Shown here piece by piece: positions 16,397 through 27,771 of a stretch of DNA of 64,000 bases. The stretch comes from Chloroflexota bacterium (lineage in GTDB: Bacteria > Chloroflexota > Anaerolineae > Anaerolineales > DRMV01), in the NCBI GenBank assembly GCA_011322445.1, contig DRMV01000041.1:1-64000 (forward strand). The letters are read 5' to 3'. Within the stretch, counting starts at the first letter, position 1. The number at the start of each line of letters is the position of its first letter. Below the pieces are notes generated by a model. It had not been told where the DNA came from. It did no database searches and worked only from the letters and a program-made list of their open reading frames with translations. A program made the translations under genes and the position numbers.

Positions 16397-17527
16397 GTGA
16401 CCCCTCGTGATCTGACTGCGCGCTTGAAAGCCGAAGCCCGTCGTTTGGGCTTTCACCTTGTTGGTGTGACCGACTGCGCCCCGCCGACCACCTACGCGGC
16501 CTATGCGGCATGGCTGGGCGCGGGGCATCACGCGAGCATGGCCTATATGGCGCGCGAGCGCAATCGCGAGCGCCGCGCTGACCCGCGGCGCATCTTGCCG
16601 GAGTGCCGCAGCATTCTGGTGCTTGGCATCCGTTATTTCCAGCAAAGCGCCCTTCCGCCGCCGGAAAAGGGGCAGGGGCGGGTGGCTGCTTATGCCTGGG
16701 GCGCTGATTATCACGATATTGTAGTGGAGAAACTGCGCTCGCTGGTGGCCTTCCTGGAAAGCGAGGTCGGCGCGCCCGTGCCCAACCGCTATTACACCGA
16801 TACCGGCCCGGTGCTGGAACGCGAATATGCTGTGCGAGCCGGGCTGGGCTGGGTGGGCAAGAACGCCATGCTCATCAGCCCCCGCCTCGGTTCGTACCTC
16901 GTTTTGGCCGAAGTGCTGCTGGGGGTGCTGTTGGAACCCGCCCCGCCTTTTGCTACCGACCATTGCGGCACGTGCACCCGCTGCATCGAAGCCTGCCCCA
17001 CGCAGGCCATTTTACCTGGTCGCACGGTTGATGCCAATCGCTGCATCTCTTACCTCACGATTGAAAACAAGGGGAGCATTCCCGCCGACCTGCGCCCTCA
17101 GATGGGCGATTGGGTGTTCGGTTGCGATGTCTGCCAGATGGTGTGCCCCTGGAACCGCCGCGCCCCCCTGGAAGGCGACCCTGCCCTTGCGCCCCGCCCC
17201 GAGGTGCCGCGCCCTTTGCTCACCGATGAACTGCGTCTGACGCCGCAAGCCTTCAACCGCAAGTTCAAGGGCAGCCCCATCAAACGGGCCAAACGGCGCG
17301 GCTACTTGCGGAATGTAGCCGTGGCGTTGGGCAATCTGGGCGACCTCGCGGCTGTGCCGGCCTTAGTGGAAGCCCTGCACGACCCCGAGCCGCTCGTGCG
17401 CGCCCATGCCGCCTGGGCCCTGGGCCGCCTCGGCACGCCGCAAGCCTGCCAGGCCCTGGAAGCCGCGCTGACCGAGGAAGCCGACCCAGAGGTGCGCGCC
17501 GAAATCATGGCCGCGCGTTGTGGCTGA
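16397..17527 (+). CDS. queG: Epoxyqueuosine reductase with HEAT repeats
   Basis: 376 aa. Cobalamin and iron-sulfur enzyme that makes queuosine from epoxyqueuosine in tRNA, the last step of the pathway. Ferredoxin-like motifs HCGTCTRCIEACP (first Cys at 190) and FGCDVCQMVCPW bind two [4Fe-4S] clusters. The C-terminal 75 residues (AVPALVEALHDPEPLVRAHA) are HEAT repeats seen in the long form of the family. The GTG start lacks a strong ribosome site. No other queuosine genes are nearby. Confidence 0.93.
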   Translation: MTPRDLTARLKAEARRLGFHLVGVTDCAPPTTYAAYAAWLGAGHHASMAYMARERNRERRADPRRILPECRSILVLGIRYFQQSALPPPEKGQGRVAAYAWGADYHDIVVEKLRSLVAFLESEVGAPVPNRYYTDTGPVLEREYAVRAGLGWVGKNAMLISPRLGSYLVLAEVLLGVLLEPAPPFATDHCGTCTRCIEACPTQAILPGRTVDANRCISYLTIENKGSIPADLRPQMGDWVFGCDVCQMVCPWNRRAPLEGDPALAPRPEVPRPLLTDELRLTPQAFNRKFKGSPIKRAKRRGYLRNVAVALGNLGDLAAVPALVEALHDPEPLVRAHAAWALGRLGTPQACQALEAALTEEADPEVRAEIMAARCG

Positions 17528-17563
17528 TAGCCCGCTGCAGGGCGGTTTCCCCCCTTTTCTCAG

Positions 17564-17572
17564 TGGTATAAT
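17564..17572 (+). promoter_or_regulatory. Extended -10 promoter of gyrA
   Basis: TGGTATAAT, a perfect extended -10, 77 nt before the chosen gyrA ATG. Confidence 0.65.
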
Positions 17573-17579
17573 AATGAAG

Positions 17580-17603
17580 CCCGCCCGCGCAGCATCGGGC
17601 GGG
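17580..17603 (+). other. 5' end hairpin of the gyrA leader
   Basis: CCCGCCCG (17580-17587) pairs perfectly with CGGGCGGG (17596-17603) around an 8-nt loop. It begins about 7 nt after the -10 box, so it would form at the very 5' end of the mRNA. The following TTCTTGT is a poor T-run, so a stabilising hairpin is more likely than a terminator. Confidence 0.55.
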
Positions 17604-17649
17604 TTCTTGTGTATTGTCCCCAGTTTCTCCCCTCTCCGGAAACGTGCTT

Positions 17650-20091
<2,442 letters not shown>

Positions 20092-20145
20092 ACCCGGGCA
20101 GGCGCGTGGCCGCGCCCCCCTGGCGCGGCCTGCAGGCTGAACCGC

Positions 20146-22068
20146 ATGGTAGAGATGATGCGAACCACCTTTGCAAAGTGGCAAGATCGCTTTCCGCTCT
20201 GGCTGGTGCAGACTTTCTGGGCCGGTGTGTTCAGCGCGGCCCTGGCTGCGGTGGTGGTCCTGGCCGCTGTGGTGGGTTACGGGTTGGCTTACCGGGGGCG
20301 CATTTTCCCCGGCGTGCAGGTGGCAGGGGTCGATGTGGGGGGGCTTACCCCTGCGGAGGCCACCGCTCGGCTGGATATCGTGTTGACCTACCCGGCTGAG
20401 GGGCAGGTGTTGCTGACTTATGGCCAGAAAACCTGGCAGGCCAACCCCATCAACCTGGGCTTTGCATTAGATAATCGCGCCGCCGCCCAGGAAGCCTACG
20501 CCGTGGGTCGGCGCGGCGGCCTGTGGGAGCGCCTCGCGGAGCGCTGGCGTGCCCGTCAGCAAGGGGTGGACGTGCCGCCGGTGGGCGTGTTTAGCGAGCC
20601 TGTCGCGCTGCGTTACTTGAATGACATCGCGGCCTCGATTGACCAGCCGCCTGTCGAGGCAGTGCTGCGCCTGGAAGGCACCAAAGTGGTGGCGAAAAAG
20701 GGCGTCGCTGGTGCGCGTTTGGATCGCGCAGCCACCCTGGCCCGCCTGCAGGAAGCCTTCCCGCGGATGCAGAACCTGACCCTGCCGTTGGTAGTCCGCC
20801 CCCTGCCGCCGGAAATCGCCGACCCTACCCCCCAGGCCGAGTTGTTGCGGCAAATTCTGGCTGCTCCCTTGACCATCACCCTTCCTCGCGCCGCGAAAGG
20901 CGACCCGGGGCCGTGGAAGTTTTCACCGAAAACCATTGCCCCCATGTTGGAAATTCGGCGGGTGCACGACGCCGACGGCGCCCACTTTGCCATCGACCTG
21001 AACACCCGACCGCTGCTGGGCTTCCTGCAGCGGCTGGCCCCCGAATTGCAGCGCGACGCCGCCAATGCCCGTTACATCTTCAACGATGATACCCGCCAAC
21101 TGGAACTCATCCAGCACGCGGTCGAAGGGCGTACCCTGAAGGTGGAAGCCAGCCTTTCGGCGCTGCGGAAAACGATTTTGAGCGGCAAGCACTCGGTATC
21201 GCTGGTGGTGGCTTTCCAGCCGCCCGCGGTGGGCGACGATGCCACCGCGAAGGAACTGGGCATCACCGAACTGGTGGGCAAGCACACCACCTATTTTTAC
21301 GGCTCCAGCGCGGCCCGCATTCACAACATCCAACTGGCGGCCAGCCATTTCCACGGCTACCTGGTCGCGCCGGGCGAAGTGTTTTCCATGGCCAAGGTGC
21401 TGGGCGATATCAGCAAGGAGGCCGGCTACGAAGAAGGTTTGATCATCTTCGGCGACCGCACGGTGAAAGGCGTCGGCGGCGGGGTGTGCCAGGTCAGCAC
21501 CACCCTGTTCCGCACGGTGTTCTTTGCGGGTTATCCCATTGTGGAACGCCACCCGCACGCTTATCGCGTGCTTTATTACGAGCAAACCCCCAGCGGCGCC
21601 GATGACCCCAAACTCGCTGGGCTGGACGCCACCGTTTACGCGCCGGTGATTGACTTCAAGTTCAAAAACGACACCCCTTACTGGATTTTGATGGAGGTGT
21701 ACGTTTACCCGCAATATCGCTACATGACCTGGAAACTTTACAGCACTTCCGATGGGCGGAAGGTGGAATGGCACACGACCGGCTTGCAAAACATCGTTGA
21801 CCCGCCGCCGCCGAAGTACATCGAAAACCCCGATTTGAAGAAAGGCGAAATCAAGCAAACCGATTGGGCAGCGCAGGGCGCAGATGTGACTGTGACGCGC
21901 ATCGTGTGGCGCAACGGCAAGATCCTTTACAAAGACAAGTTCTTCACGCACTACGAACCCTGGCAGGCGGTGTGCGAGTATGGCCCTGGCACCCCCGGCA
22001 TGCCCCCCAAGCATCCCGACCCCAAGCACCCTTGCAAGCCCGATAAGCCCAAAAACGACGGCGGGTGA
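20146..22068 (+). CDS. VanW-family membrane-anchored envelope protein
   Basis: 640 aa. A single N-terminal transmembrane helix (about 22-45) places the rest outside. A YoaR-like putative peptidoglycan-binding region starts at GVQVAGVDVGGLTPAEATARL. A second such region follows, and the VanW domain occupies roughly 365-480 (FYGSSAARIHNIQLAASHF, GGGVCQVSTTLFRTVFFAGY, ERHPHAYRV). The tail is Lys/Pro-rich. VanW proteins are found near vancomycin-resistance genes and in cell-wall contexts, but the biochemical role is unknown; no van genes are here. A second start (20155 or 20158) is possible. A terminator follows. Confidence 0.85.
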   Translation: MVEMMRTTFAKWQDRFPLWLVQTFWAGVFSAALAAVVVLAAVVGYGLAYRGRIFPGVQVAGVDVGGLTPAEATARLDIVLTYPAEGQVLLTYGQKTWQANPINLGFALDNRAAAQEAYAVGRRGGLWERLAERWRARQQGVDVPPVGVFSEPVALRYLNDIAASIDQPPVEAVLRLEGTKVVAKKGVAGARLDRAATLARLQEAFPRMQNLTLPLVVRPLPPEIADPTPQAELLRQILAAPLTITLPRAAKGDPGPWKFSPKTIAPMLEIRRVHDADGAHFAIDLNTRPLLGFLQRLAPELQRDAANARYIFNDDTRQLELIQHAVEGRTLKVEASLSALRKTILSGKHSVSLVVAFQPPAVGDDATAKELGITELVGKHTTYFYGSSAARIHNIQLAASHFHGYLVAPGEVFSMAKVLGDISKEAGYEEGLIIFGDRTVKGVGGGVCQVSTTLFRTVFFAGYPIVERHPHAYRVLYYEQTPSGADDPKLAGLDATVYAPVIDFKFKNDTPYWILMEVYVYPQYRYMTWKLYSTSDGRKVEWHTTGLQNIVDPPPPKYIENPDLKKGEIKQTDWAAQGADVTVTRIVWRNGKILYKDKFFTHYEPWQAVCEYGPGTPGMPPKHPDPKHPCKPDKPKNDGG

Positions 22069-22101
22069 GAGCATCGCCTCGCGCCGTGGGTGCGAAAACT
22101 G

Positions 22102-22133
22102 AGCCCGGGCCGTACGCGGCCGGGGCTTTTTGT
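22102..22133 (+). terminator. Intrinsic terminator of the VanW gene
   Basis: AGCCCGGGCCG (22102-22112) pairs with CGGCCGGGGCT (22117-22127), one mismatch, around TACG, followed by TTTTTGTT. Confidence 0.88.
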
Positions 22134-22140
22134 TACCCGG

Positions 22141-22292
22141 GTTGGGAAGGGGTGCAAGCAAAATGTGTAGAAATGGCTGCCTTGCCGTGGGAAACGCCCG
22201 CACGCCCCAGGCCGCCCCCTGAGCGAAGTGAGCCAAAATGGGGTGAGGGCGAAATCACCCTTCTACAACATTTGCCTGCACCCGTTGGGAAG
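22141..22292. mobile_element. MITE-like element with 9-bp flanking direct repeats
   Basis: The 134-bp core (22150-22283) has 23-bp imperfect inverted ends (GGGTGCAAGCAAAATGTGTA... / its complement at 22261-22283; 19 of 23 match) and is flanked on both sides by GTTGGGAAG (22141-22149 and 22284-22292), the form of a target-site duplication. No coding capacity. The core contains CCTGAGCGAAGT, also present in the glyQS insert. The right end lies 8 bp from the -35 box of the DUF429 gene. Confidence 0.85.
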
Positions 22293-22299
22293 CGCGCGT

Positions 22300-22328
22300 T
22301 TGACCTGCGGCGGAACATGCGCTAAACT
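22300..22328 (+). promoter_or_regulatory. Promoter of the DUF429 gene
   Basis: TTGACC (22300-22305), 17-bp spacer, TAAACT (22323-22328), 35 nt before the ATG. Immediately downstream of the MITE-like element. Confidence 0.65.
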
Positions 22329-22363
22329 GAGGGCATCGTCCGTGCGTTTCACGGGAGGTTGCC

Positions 22364-23137
22364 ATGTGGTTGACCCAGGCGAGTTTCATCGGCGTGGTGC
22401 CGTTGGCGGGGCATCCTTTGACCTATGCTGCCCTCGATGCCGAGCGTCGGTTGCTGGCGTTGGCGCAAGGTGATTTGGCCGAAGTGGTGGCCTTTTGTGG
22501 CGGGCAACGACATGCTGTGGTGGCGCTGGCAGCGCCTGCACGCCCCAGCCAGGGCTTGCTGCAACAACCGGCCTACCGCGATGCCCTTGAAGCCCCTTTG
22601 CGGCCAGGTCGCTGGCAGGAAGGCCGGGTGGCCGAGTTTCTGTTGCGCCGCCACAACTTGAGGATGCTCCCCACCCCCGTCGACCCCGCCCGGGCTCCTT
22701 CGTGGATGCGCGTCGGCTTCCGCTTGTACGACCGCTTGCTTCAAATGGGTTATCAACCTTACCCTGCGGGGGAAAGCCCGCACCAGGTGCTGGAAACCTA
22801 CCCTTACGCGGCTTTTGCTGTTTTGCTCGGCCATTTGCCTTTTCGCAAAGACACGCTGGAAGGGCGTATTCAGCGCCAGTTGGTGCTGCAAGAGCAGGGG
22901 CTGGACTTGCCTAACCCGCTGCGCATTTTCGAGGAATTTACCCGCCACCGCTTTTTGAGCGGTGTGTTGCCCACCGATGGACTGTTTGCCCCTGCGGAAC
23001 TGGATGCCCTCGTGGCGGCGTGGACGGCGTGGAAGGCGGCTACTGCCCCCGATGAAGTGGTGGCGTTGGGCGACCCTGCCGAAGGGCAAATTGTGCTCCC
23101 TGTTGCTACGCTGCGAACCCGTTACACCACGGTGTGA
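22364..23137 (+). CDS. DUF429 protein (predicted RNase H-fold nuclease)
   Basis: 257 aa, soluble. It matches DUF429, a family with a predicted RNase H-like fold: FIGVVPLAGHPLTYAALDAE at the start, ETYPYAAFAVLLG in the middle, ELDALVAAWTAW and DEVVALGDPAEGQIVLP near the end. No activity is established. GGGAGG precedes the ATG. The DUF389 gene begins 4 nt after its stop, so the two are probably co-transcribed. Confidence 0.78.
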   Translation: MWLTQASFIGVVPLAGHPLTYAALDAERRLLALAQGDLAEVVAFCGGQRHAVVALAAPARPSQGLLQQPAYRDALEAPLRPGRWQEGRVAEFLLRRHNLRMLPTPVDPARAPSWMRVGFRLYDRLLQMGYQPYPAGESPHQVLETYPYAAFAVLLGHLPFRKDTLEGRIQRQLVLQEQGLDLPNPLRIFEEFTRHRFLSGVLPTDGLFAPAELDALVAAWTAWKAATAPDEVVALGDPAEGQIVLPVATLRTRYTTV

Positions 23138-23141
23138 GGCC

Positions 23142-24668
23142 ATGAAGCAAGATACGCTGCCCCCTGTTCCACCGGAGAAAGAAGGTGCTTCTGCAAGCAC
23201 CGAGCCGCCGCGGCTTTCGCGGCGGATGCGTGTGTTGGGGTGGTGGCGGCGGCAGATGCGCGCCGTCGACGTCAAACGCCGCGGAACCGTGATTGCCCAA
23301 TTGCGGGAAGGCTCTCACCCCGATTTCGACTATTTCCTGATGGTGCTGCTTTCCAGCATCATTGCAACTTCGGGGCTTCTCATCAACTCCGGCGCTACGG
23401 TGATTGGGGCCATGCTCGTAGCCCCGCTGATGACCCCCATCCTGGGCCTGGGTTTGTCGTCGCTGACCGGCGATGAACAACTGTTGAAGGACGCGGCCAG
23501 CGCCCTGTTGCGTGGGGCGTTGGTTGCCATTGCCACGGCGTTGGTGTTGACCCTCATCAATCGGCCGTTGCCCTTTGCCCCCTTGCAGCAACTGCCCTAT
23601 GAGGTGCTTTCCCGCACCCGGCCAGGCCCCATTGACCTGGCCATTGCCCTCGCGGGCGGCACCGCGGCGGCTTTTGCCTGGGCTTTGCCTTCGGTTTCGC
23701 CTTCCCTGCCTGGTGTGGCGATTGCCACCGCTTTGATGCCCCCGTTGGATGTGGTCGGCATTGGCATTGGCCTGGGGCGTTGGGACGTGGCCGGCGGCGC
23801 ACTGTTGCTCTTCTTGACCAACGCGATCGCAATCGCGTTTGCCTCAATGCTGGTTTTTTACGTCCTGGATTTTGGCGAGACCACGGTTTTCCAAATCCGC
23901 AGTATCCGCGATTTGCCTCGGGGTTTGCAACTTTCGGGGGTGTTGGTATTGTTGCTGCTGCTGCCGCTGGCTTATTTGAGCGCCCGGTTTGTGCGCCAGG
24001 CTGCCCGCACCAGCTGGATTGACGGCGTGGCCGCCGAGGAAGTGCAGCGCATGGGGGCGGAACTCACCAACATTCGCTTCGAAGAGCGGGATGGTGTGCT
24101 CCACATGAACCTGGAAGTGCGCACCCAACGCACCTTGCGTTACGAAGAGGTGCGCGACCTGCAAAAGCGCCTGGCCGAGCGGCTGGGGCAATCGGTTTCC
24201 ATTGTGGTTGACCAGACGATTTACACCAAACTCAGCCCGCTGATTCTCCCCACCCCAACCTTTACGCCCACGCCGGGGCCTTCCCCTACCGCGACGGCCA
24301 CGCCCACCGCGACGGCCACGCCTACCGCCACGCCCACCGCGACGGCCACGCCTACCGCGACCCCCACGGCCACCCCCACAGCCACCCCCACCCCTACCCC
24401 TGCTTTGGGCCTGGTTGCCAACACGCGCTGGCGCGGCGTGCATTTGCGGCAATCGCCCGATGGCCCTATCATTGCCACGCTGCGCGAGGGCGAAAAGTTG
24501 CAAATTACCCATCACTTGGCCGTGGTAAGCGGGCTGGTGTGGGTTGAGGTCATTGACCCGCAGGGCCGGGTGGGCTGGATGCCGTTGATTTACACCGCCA
24601 CCCTGACCCCGACGCCCACGCCGACGGCTACGCCCTCCCCGCAGCCGACGCCAACGGCCACCCCTTGA
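23142..24668 (+). CDS. DUF389 multi-pass membrane protein with Thr-Pro stalk and SH3 domain
   Basis: 508 aa from the ATG at 23142; the frame is open farther upstream but that part overlaps the DUF429 gene. The membrane region shows several helices and DUF389 motifs (IIATSGLLINSGATVIGAML, PLMTPILGLGLSSL). A soluble part with EVQRMGAELTNIRFEERDG follows, then about 45 residues of (TPTA)n, then a bacterial SH3-type domain (WRGVHLRQSPDG, LREGEKLQITH, GRVGWMPL) and a second short Thr-Pro tail. The SH3 domain suggests contact with the cell wall. The DNA encoding the stalk is a degenerate tandem repeat (about 24280-24400) and may vary in length between strains. Confidence 0.8.
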   Translation: MKQDTLPPVPPEKEGASASTEPPRLSRRMRVLGWWRRQMRAVDVKRRGTVIAQLREGSHPDFDYFLMVLLSSIIATSGLLINSGATVIGAMLVAPLMTPILGLGLSSLTGDEQLLKDAASALLRGALVAIATALVLTLINRPLPFAPLQQLPYEVLSRTRPGPIDLAIALAGGTAAAFAWALPSVSPSLPGVAIATALMPPLDVVGIGIGLGRWDVAGGALLLFLTNAIAIAFASMLVFYVLDFGETTVFQIRSIRDLPRGLQLSGVLVLLLLLPLAYLSARFVRQAARTSWIDGVAAEEVQRMGAELTNIRFEERDGVLHMNLEVRTQRTLRYEEVRDLQKRLAERLGQSVSIVVDQTIYTKLSPLILPTPTFTPTPGPSPTATATPTATATPTATPTATATPTATPTATPTATPTPTPALGLVANTRWRGVHLRQSPDGPIIATLREGEKLQITHHLAVVSGLVWVEVIDPQGRVGWMPLIYTATLTPTPTPTATPSPQPTPTATP

Positions 24669-25052
24669 GGGCAGGGGAGGGCAACTTGCCCTCTGGCGGG
24701 CGTTCTTTGAAAATCTCGGTTTTGGATAATATTTTTGGCGGCGTTTTGTGCTGAGCGGAGCGTTCTTCGACTTCAGCGCCCGCACTGAGCCATGCCGAAG
24801 TGCCCGCACTGAGCCATGCCGAAGTGCCCGCACTGAGCCATGCCGAAGTGCAAAACGCCATCAACAGCGCGTTTCAACGACGATTGCTCCGCAATCTCCG
24901 CTCAACGCGCTTATCCGCAACTCAGGTTTGAGAAGCCTTTGTGTGGAATGACGCCTTGCTCGCGAAATTGTTGCTTGCCGTGTGGGGGCGCAGTGCTTGC
25001 CGCGCCGGGCTGCCTGGGGGAAGGTTTTGGGAAGCCGAATGGTGGCGCGCGA
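24669..25052. other. Gap between the DUF389 gene and the clpC promoter
   Basis: No gene. It holds a GCTGAGCGGAGCG / CTTCGACTTCAGCGC palindrome (about 24749-24779) related to the CTGAGCGAAGT repeat family and three 24-bp tandem repeats (next entry). From about 24850 to 25052 I see no feature I can support. Confidence 0.6.
24778..24849. repeat. Three perfect 24-bp tandem repeats
   Basis: The unit starts GCCCGCACTGAGCCATGCC and ends GAAGT; copies lie at 24778-24801, 24802-24825 and 24826-24849. Each unit is itself palindromic at the ends (GCACT...AGTGC), so each can form a small hairpin. Confidence 0.9.
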
Positions 25053-25061
25053 TGATATAAT
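25053..25061 (+). promoter_or_regulatory. Extended -10 promoter of clpC
   Basis: TGATATAAT, a perfect extended -10, 39 nt before the clpC ATG. Confidence 0.65.
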
Positions 25062-25064
25062 CCA

Positions 25065-25084
25065 AAAAGAGCGTGATCTCTTTT
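25065..25084 (+). promoter_or_regulatory. Palindrome at the clpC transcription start
   Basis: AAAAGAG-CGTGAT-CTCTTTT: 7-bp perfect arms around the expected start point of the clpC transcript. It may be a repressor operator or a leader hairpin. It does not match CIRCE. Confidence 0.45.
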
Positions 25085-25100
25085 CAGGAAGGGTTTCCCC

Positions 25101-27602
25101 ATGATGCGTTTTGACCGTTTTACCGAGCGTGCTCAGGAAGTCGCCCAGCGCGCCGCGGAACTTATCCAGCGTTACGGGCACACCCAGATTGACACCGAGC
25201 ATATCTTGCTGGCATTGCTGGAACAGCCCGGCGGGGTGGTGCCCCAGTTGCTGGAGATTTTGAATGTCAATACCTCCCAATTGATTGATCAGGTTGACCA
25301 CGTTTTGCGTACCACGCCGAAGGCCAATATCTTCGGCGGCGGGGCGGGGCAGATTTTCATCACCCCGCGCGTCAAACGCATTGTGGATATGGCCAATCAG
25401 GAAGCCAACCGCTTACAAGACGAATACATCTCCACGGAGCACCTTTTTCTGGCGATTCTCAACGAGCGTAATACCCCTGCCGCCAGCCTGCTGGCTTCGG
25501 CGGGGGTGACGAAAGAGCGGGTTTATCAGGCTATCCGGCAGGTACGAGGGGGGCAACGCGTCACCGACCGCCGCGCCGAGGCCCGCTACCGCACCCTGGA
25601 AAAGTATTCCCGCGACCTCACCCAACTGGCACGAGAGGGCAAACTTGACCCCGTCATCGGGCGCGATGGCGAGATTTTGCGCGTCATTCAGGTGCTTTCC
25701 CGCCGCACGAAGAACAACCCCGTGCTCATCGGGGAGGCAGGAGTAGGGAAAACCGCCATCGTTGAGGGCCTGGCGCAGAAAATCGTCAACGGCGATGTGC
25801 CCGAAATTCTGGCGGGGCGGCGGGTGGTTTCCCTCGACCTGGGCGCAATGATTGCCGGCTCCCGTTTCCGCGGCGATTTTGAAGAGCGCCTCAAAGCGGC
25901 CATTGAAGAAGTCAAACGGTCGGAAGGTGAAATCATCCTTTTCATCGACGAATTACACACTGTGGTGGGCGCGGGGGCAGCCCAGGGAGCGATGGATGCC
26001 TCGAACATGCTCAAACCTGCCCTGGCACGTGGGGAACTCCAGTGCATTGGCGCCACGACGCTGGATGAATACCACAAATACATCGAAAAAGATGCCGCTC
26101 TGGAACGCCGCTTTGCGCCGGTGTATGTGGAAGAGCCCAGCATCGAAGATACCATCGAGATGCTGCGCGGCCTGCGCGACCGTTATGAAGCCCACCACGG
26201 GGTGCGGTTTACCGACGAGGCCTTGATTGCGGCAGCGCGGCTTTCCAGCCGTTATGTCACCGACCGTCACTTGCCCGACAAAGCCATTGACCTGATCGAC
26301 GAGGCCGCGGCTAAACTGCGCGTCGCGCTGTATTCCCTGCCGACGGATTTGAAAAAGCGCAAGGCAGAAATTGAGCGCCTGATTGCCGAGGAAGAGCAGG
26401 CCCGTGAAGCGCGCGATTACGAGCGCGCTGCTATGAAGAAGATGGAGCGCCTGCGACTGGAAGAGGAATTTCAGAAGCAGCGGGCAGCATGGGAGGCCGA
26501 AAACCAGCTCGACGAAGTCGTTGATGCGGAAGACATTGCCGAAGTCATTTCGCAGTGGACGGGCATTCCGGTGACCCAGATGATGGAAACCGAAGCCGAG
26601 CGCCTGCTGCACATGGAAGAGCGCCTGCACGAGCGCATCGTGGGGCAGCACGAGGCCATCGCGGCGATTTCCGACGCCATTCGCCGCGCCCGCTCTGGCT
26701 TGAAAGACCCGCGGCGCCCCATCGGTTCGTTTATTTTCATCGGCCCCTCGGGTGTGGGCAAAACCGAACTCGCCAAGGCGCTGGCCGAATTCCTCTTCGA
26801 CGATGAGGACGCGCTGGTGCGGGTGGATATGAGCGAATACCGCGAGCAGCACACGGTTTCCCGCCTGTTTGGCGCGCCGCCGGGCTACGTGGGGTATGAG
26901 GAAGGCGGTCAGCTCACCGAAGCCGTCCGACGCCGCCCCTATCGGGTGATTTTGTTCGACGAAATCGAAAAAGCCCACCCCGAAGTGTGGAACTCGCTGC
27001 TGCAAATTCTCGACGATGGCCGCCTGACCGATGGCCAGGGGCGCACGGTGGATTTCCGCAACACGGTCATCATCATGACTTCCAACCTGGGCACCGAATT
27101 CGTCAAGCGGGCAGGTTCGCTGGGTTTCCTGCAAGGGGAAGCCAAAGGCGAAGACCGCCGCGCGCAGGAAAAGATCGAGAAAGCCCTCAAAGCCACTTTT
27201 CGTCCCGAATTCCTCAACCGCATCGACGAAATCATCATGTTCTCGCCACTGAGCAAAGAGGAAATGCGCCAGATCGTGGATCTGCAAATGAGCGAGGTGG
27301 CCGAGCGGCTGGCCGAGCGCGATCTGACTGTACGCCTGACCGAGGCGGCGCGCGACTACCTTGCCGAAGTCGGCTACGACCCCGACTTTGGCGCGCGCCC
27401 GCTGAAACGTGCCCTGCAAAAGCACGTGGAAGGCCCGCTGGCTGTCCGGTTGCTGAGCGGCGAGTTTGCCGCTGGCGATATGATCGAGGTCGACGTGGAG
27501 GAAGACGACGCGGGCAAAAAGCACATTGTGTTCCGTAAAGTGGCGGGCGTTTCGCAGGCTGCTGAGGCTGCCGACGCTTTCAAGGCCAGTGCCGATGCCT
27601 GA
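25101..27602 (+). CDS. clpC: ATP-dependent Clp protease ATPase subunit ClpC
   Basis: 833 aa. Hexameric unfoldase that feeds substrates to ClpP. Two Clp_N repeats (1-150), first AAA+ module with GEAGVGKT near 211, a short UVR-like middle segment ([20 protein letters not shown]) rather than the long ClpB coiled coil, second AAA+ module with GPSGVGKT near 549, and the ClpP-docking tripeptide in AGSLGFLQ. This makes ClpC more likely than the ClpB disaggregase. clpP is not in the window. A second ATG follows the first directly. Confidence 0.92.
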   Translation: MMRFDRFTERAQEVAQRAAELIQRYGHTQIDTEHILLALLEQPGGVVPQLLEILNVNTSQLIDQVDHVLRTTPKANIFGGGAGQIFITPRVKRIVDMANQEANRLQDEYISTEHLFLAILNERNTPAASLLASAGVTKERVYQAIRQVRGGQRVTDRRAEARYRTLEKYSRDLTQLAREGKLDPVIGRDGEILRVIQVLSRRTKNNPVLIGEAGVGKTAIVEGLAQKIVNGDVPEILAGRRVVSLDLGAMIAGSRFRGDFEERLKAAIEEVKRSEGEIILFIDELHTVVGAGAAQGAMDASNMLKPALARGELQCIGATTLDEYHKYIEKDAALERRFAPVYVEEPSIEDTIEMLRGLRDRYEAHHGVRFTDEALIAAARLSSRYVTDRHLPDKAIDLIDEAAAKLRVALYSLPTDLKKRKAEIERLIAEEEQAREARDYERAAMKKMERLRLEEEFQKQRAAWEAENQLDEVVDAEDIAEVISQWTGIPVTQMMETEAERLLHMEERLHERIVGQHEAIAAISDAIRRARSGLKDPRRPIGSFIFIGPSGVGKTELAKALAEFLFDDEDALVRVDMSEYREQHTVSRLFGAPPGYVGYEEGGQLTEAVRRRPYRVILFDEIEKAHPEVWNSLLQILDDGRLTDGQGRTVDFRNTVIIMTSNLGTEFVKRAGSLGFLQGEAKGEDRRAQEKIEKALKATFRPEFLNRIDEIIMFSPLSKEEMRQIVDLQMSEVAERLAERDLTVRLTEAARDYLAEVGYDPDFGARPLKRALQKHVEGPLAVRLLSGEFAAGDMIEVDVEEDDAGKKHIVFRKVAGVSQAAEAADAFKASADA

Positions 27603-27610
27603 ACGCCCCA

Positions 27611-27619
27611 TGATAAAAT
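27611..27619 (+). promoter_or_regulatory. Extended -10 candidate upstream of frr
   Basis: TGATAAAAT just after the clpC stop, 152 nt before the frr ATG; the leader in between has no clear structure. Confidence 0.4.
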
Positions 27620-27771
27620 ACGGGTTGGCGCGAACTTCAACACATTGACGAGCACACGGTGATTGTCATCGTTCCTCGGGTGAAGCCTGACCGGGAAGTG
27701 TGTGTACGGCAGGCGGGTCGCGTGTTGGTTGTGACTTCACCCCCCAACCACCCCTTCGGAGGAGGTTCCCC

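Noticed and set aside
17614-17649. Upstream TTG start for gyrA
   Set aside because: It lies in the leader just after the hairpin, has no ribosome site, and adds residues absent from the family; ATG 17650 gives the normal N-terminus.
22962-23141. Upstream extension of the DUF389 frame
   Set aside because: It overlaps the end of the DUF429 gene; ATG 23142 follows directly after that stop.
24280-24400. Tandem GC-rich repeat taken as a possible CRISPR or satellite
   Set aside because: It is in frame and codes for the Thr-Pro stalk of the DUF389 protein.
25065-25084. CIRCE element for HrcA
   Set aside because: The arms (AAAAGAG/CTCTTTT, 6-nt spacer) do not match TTAGCACTC-N9-GAGTGCTAA.
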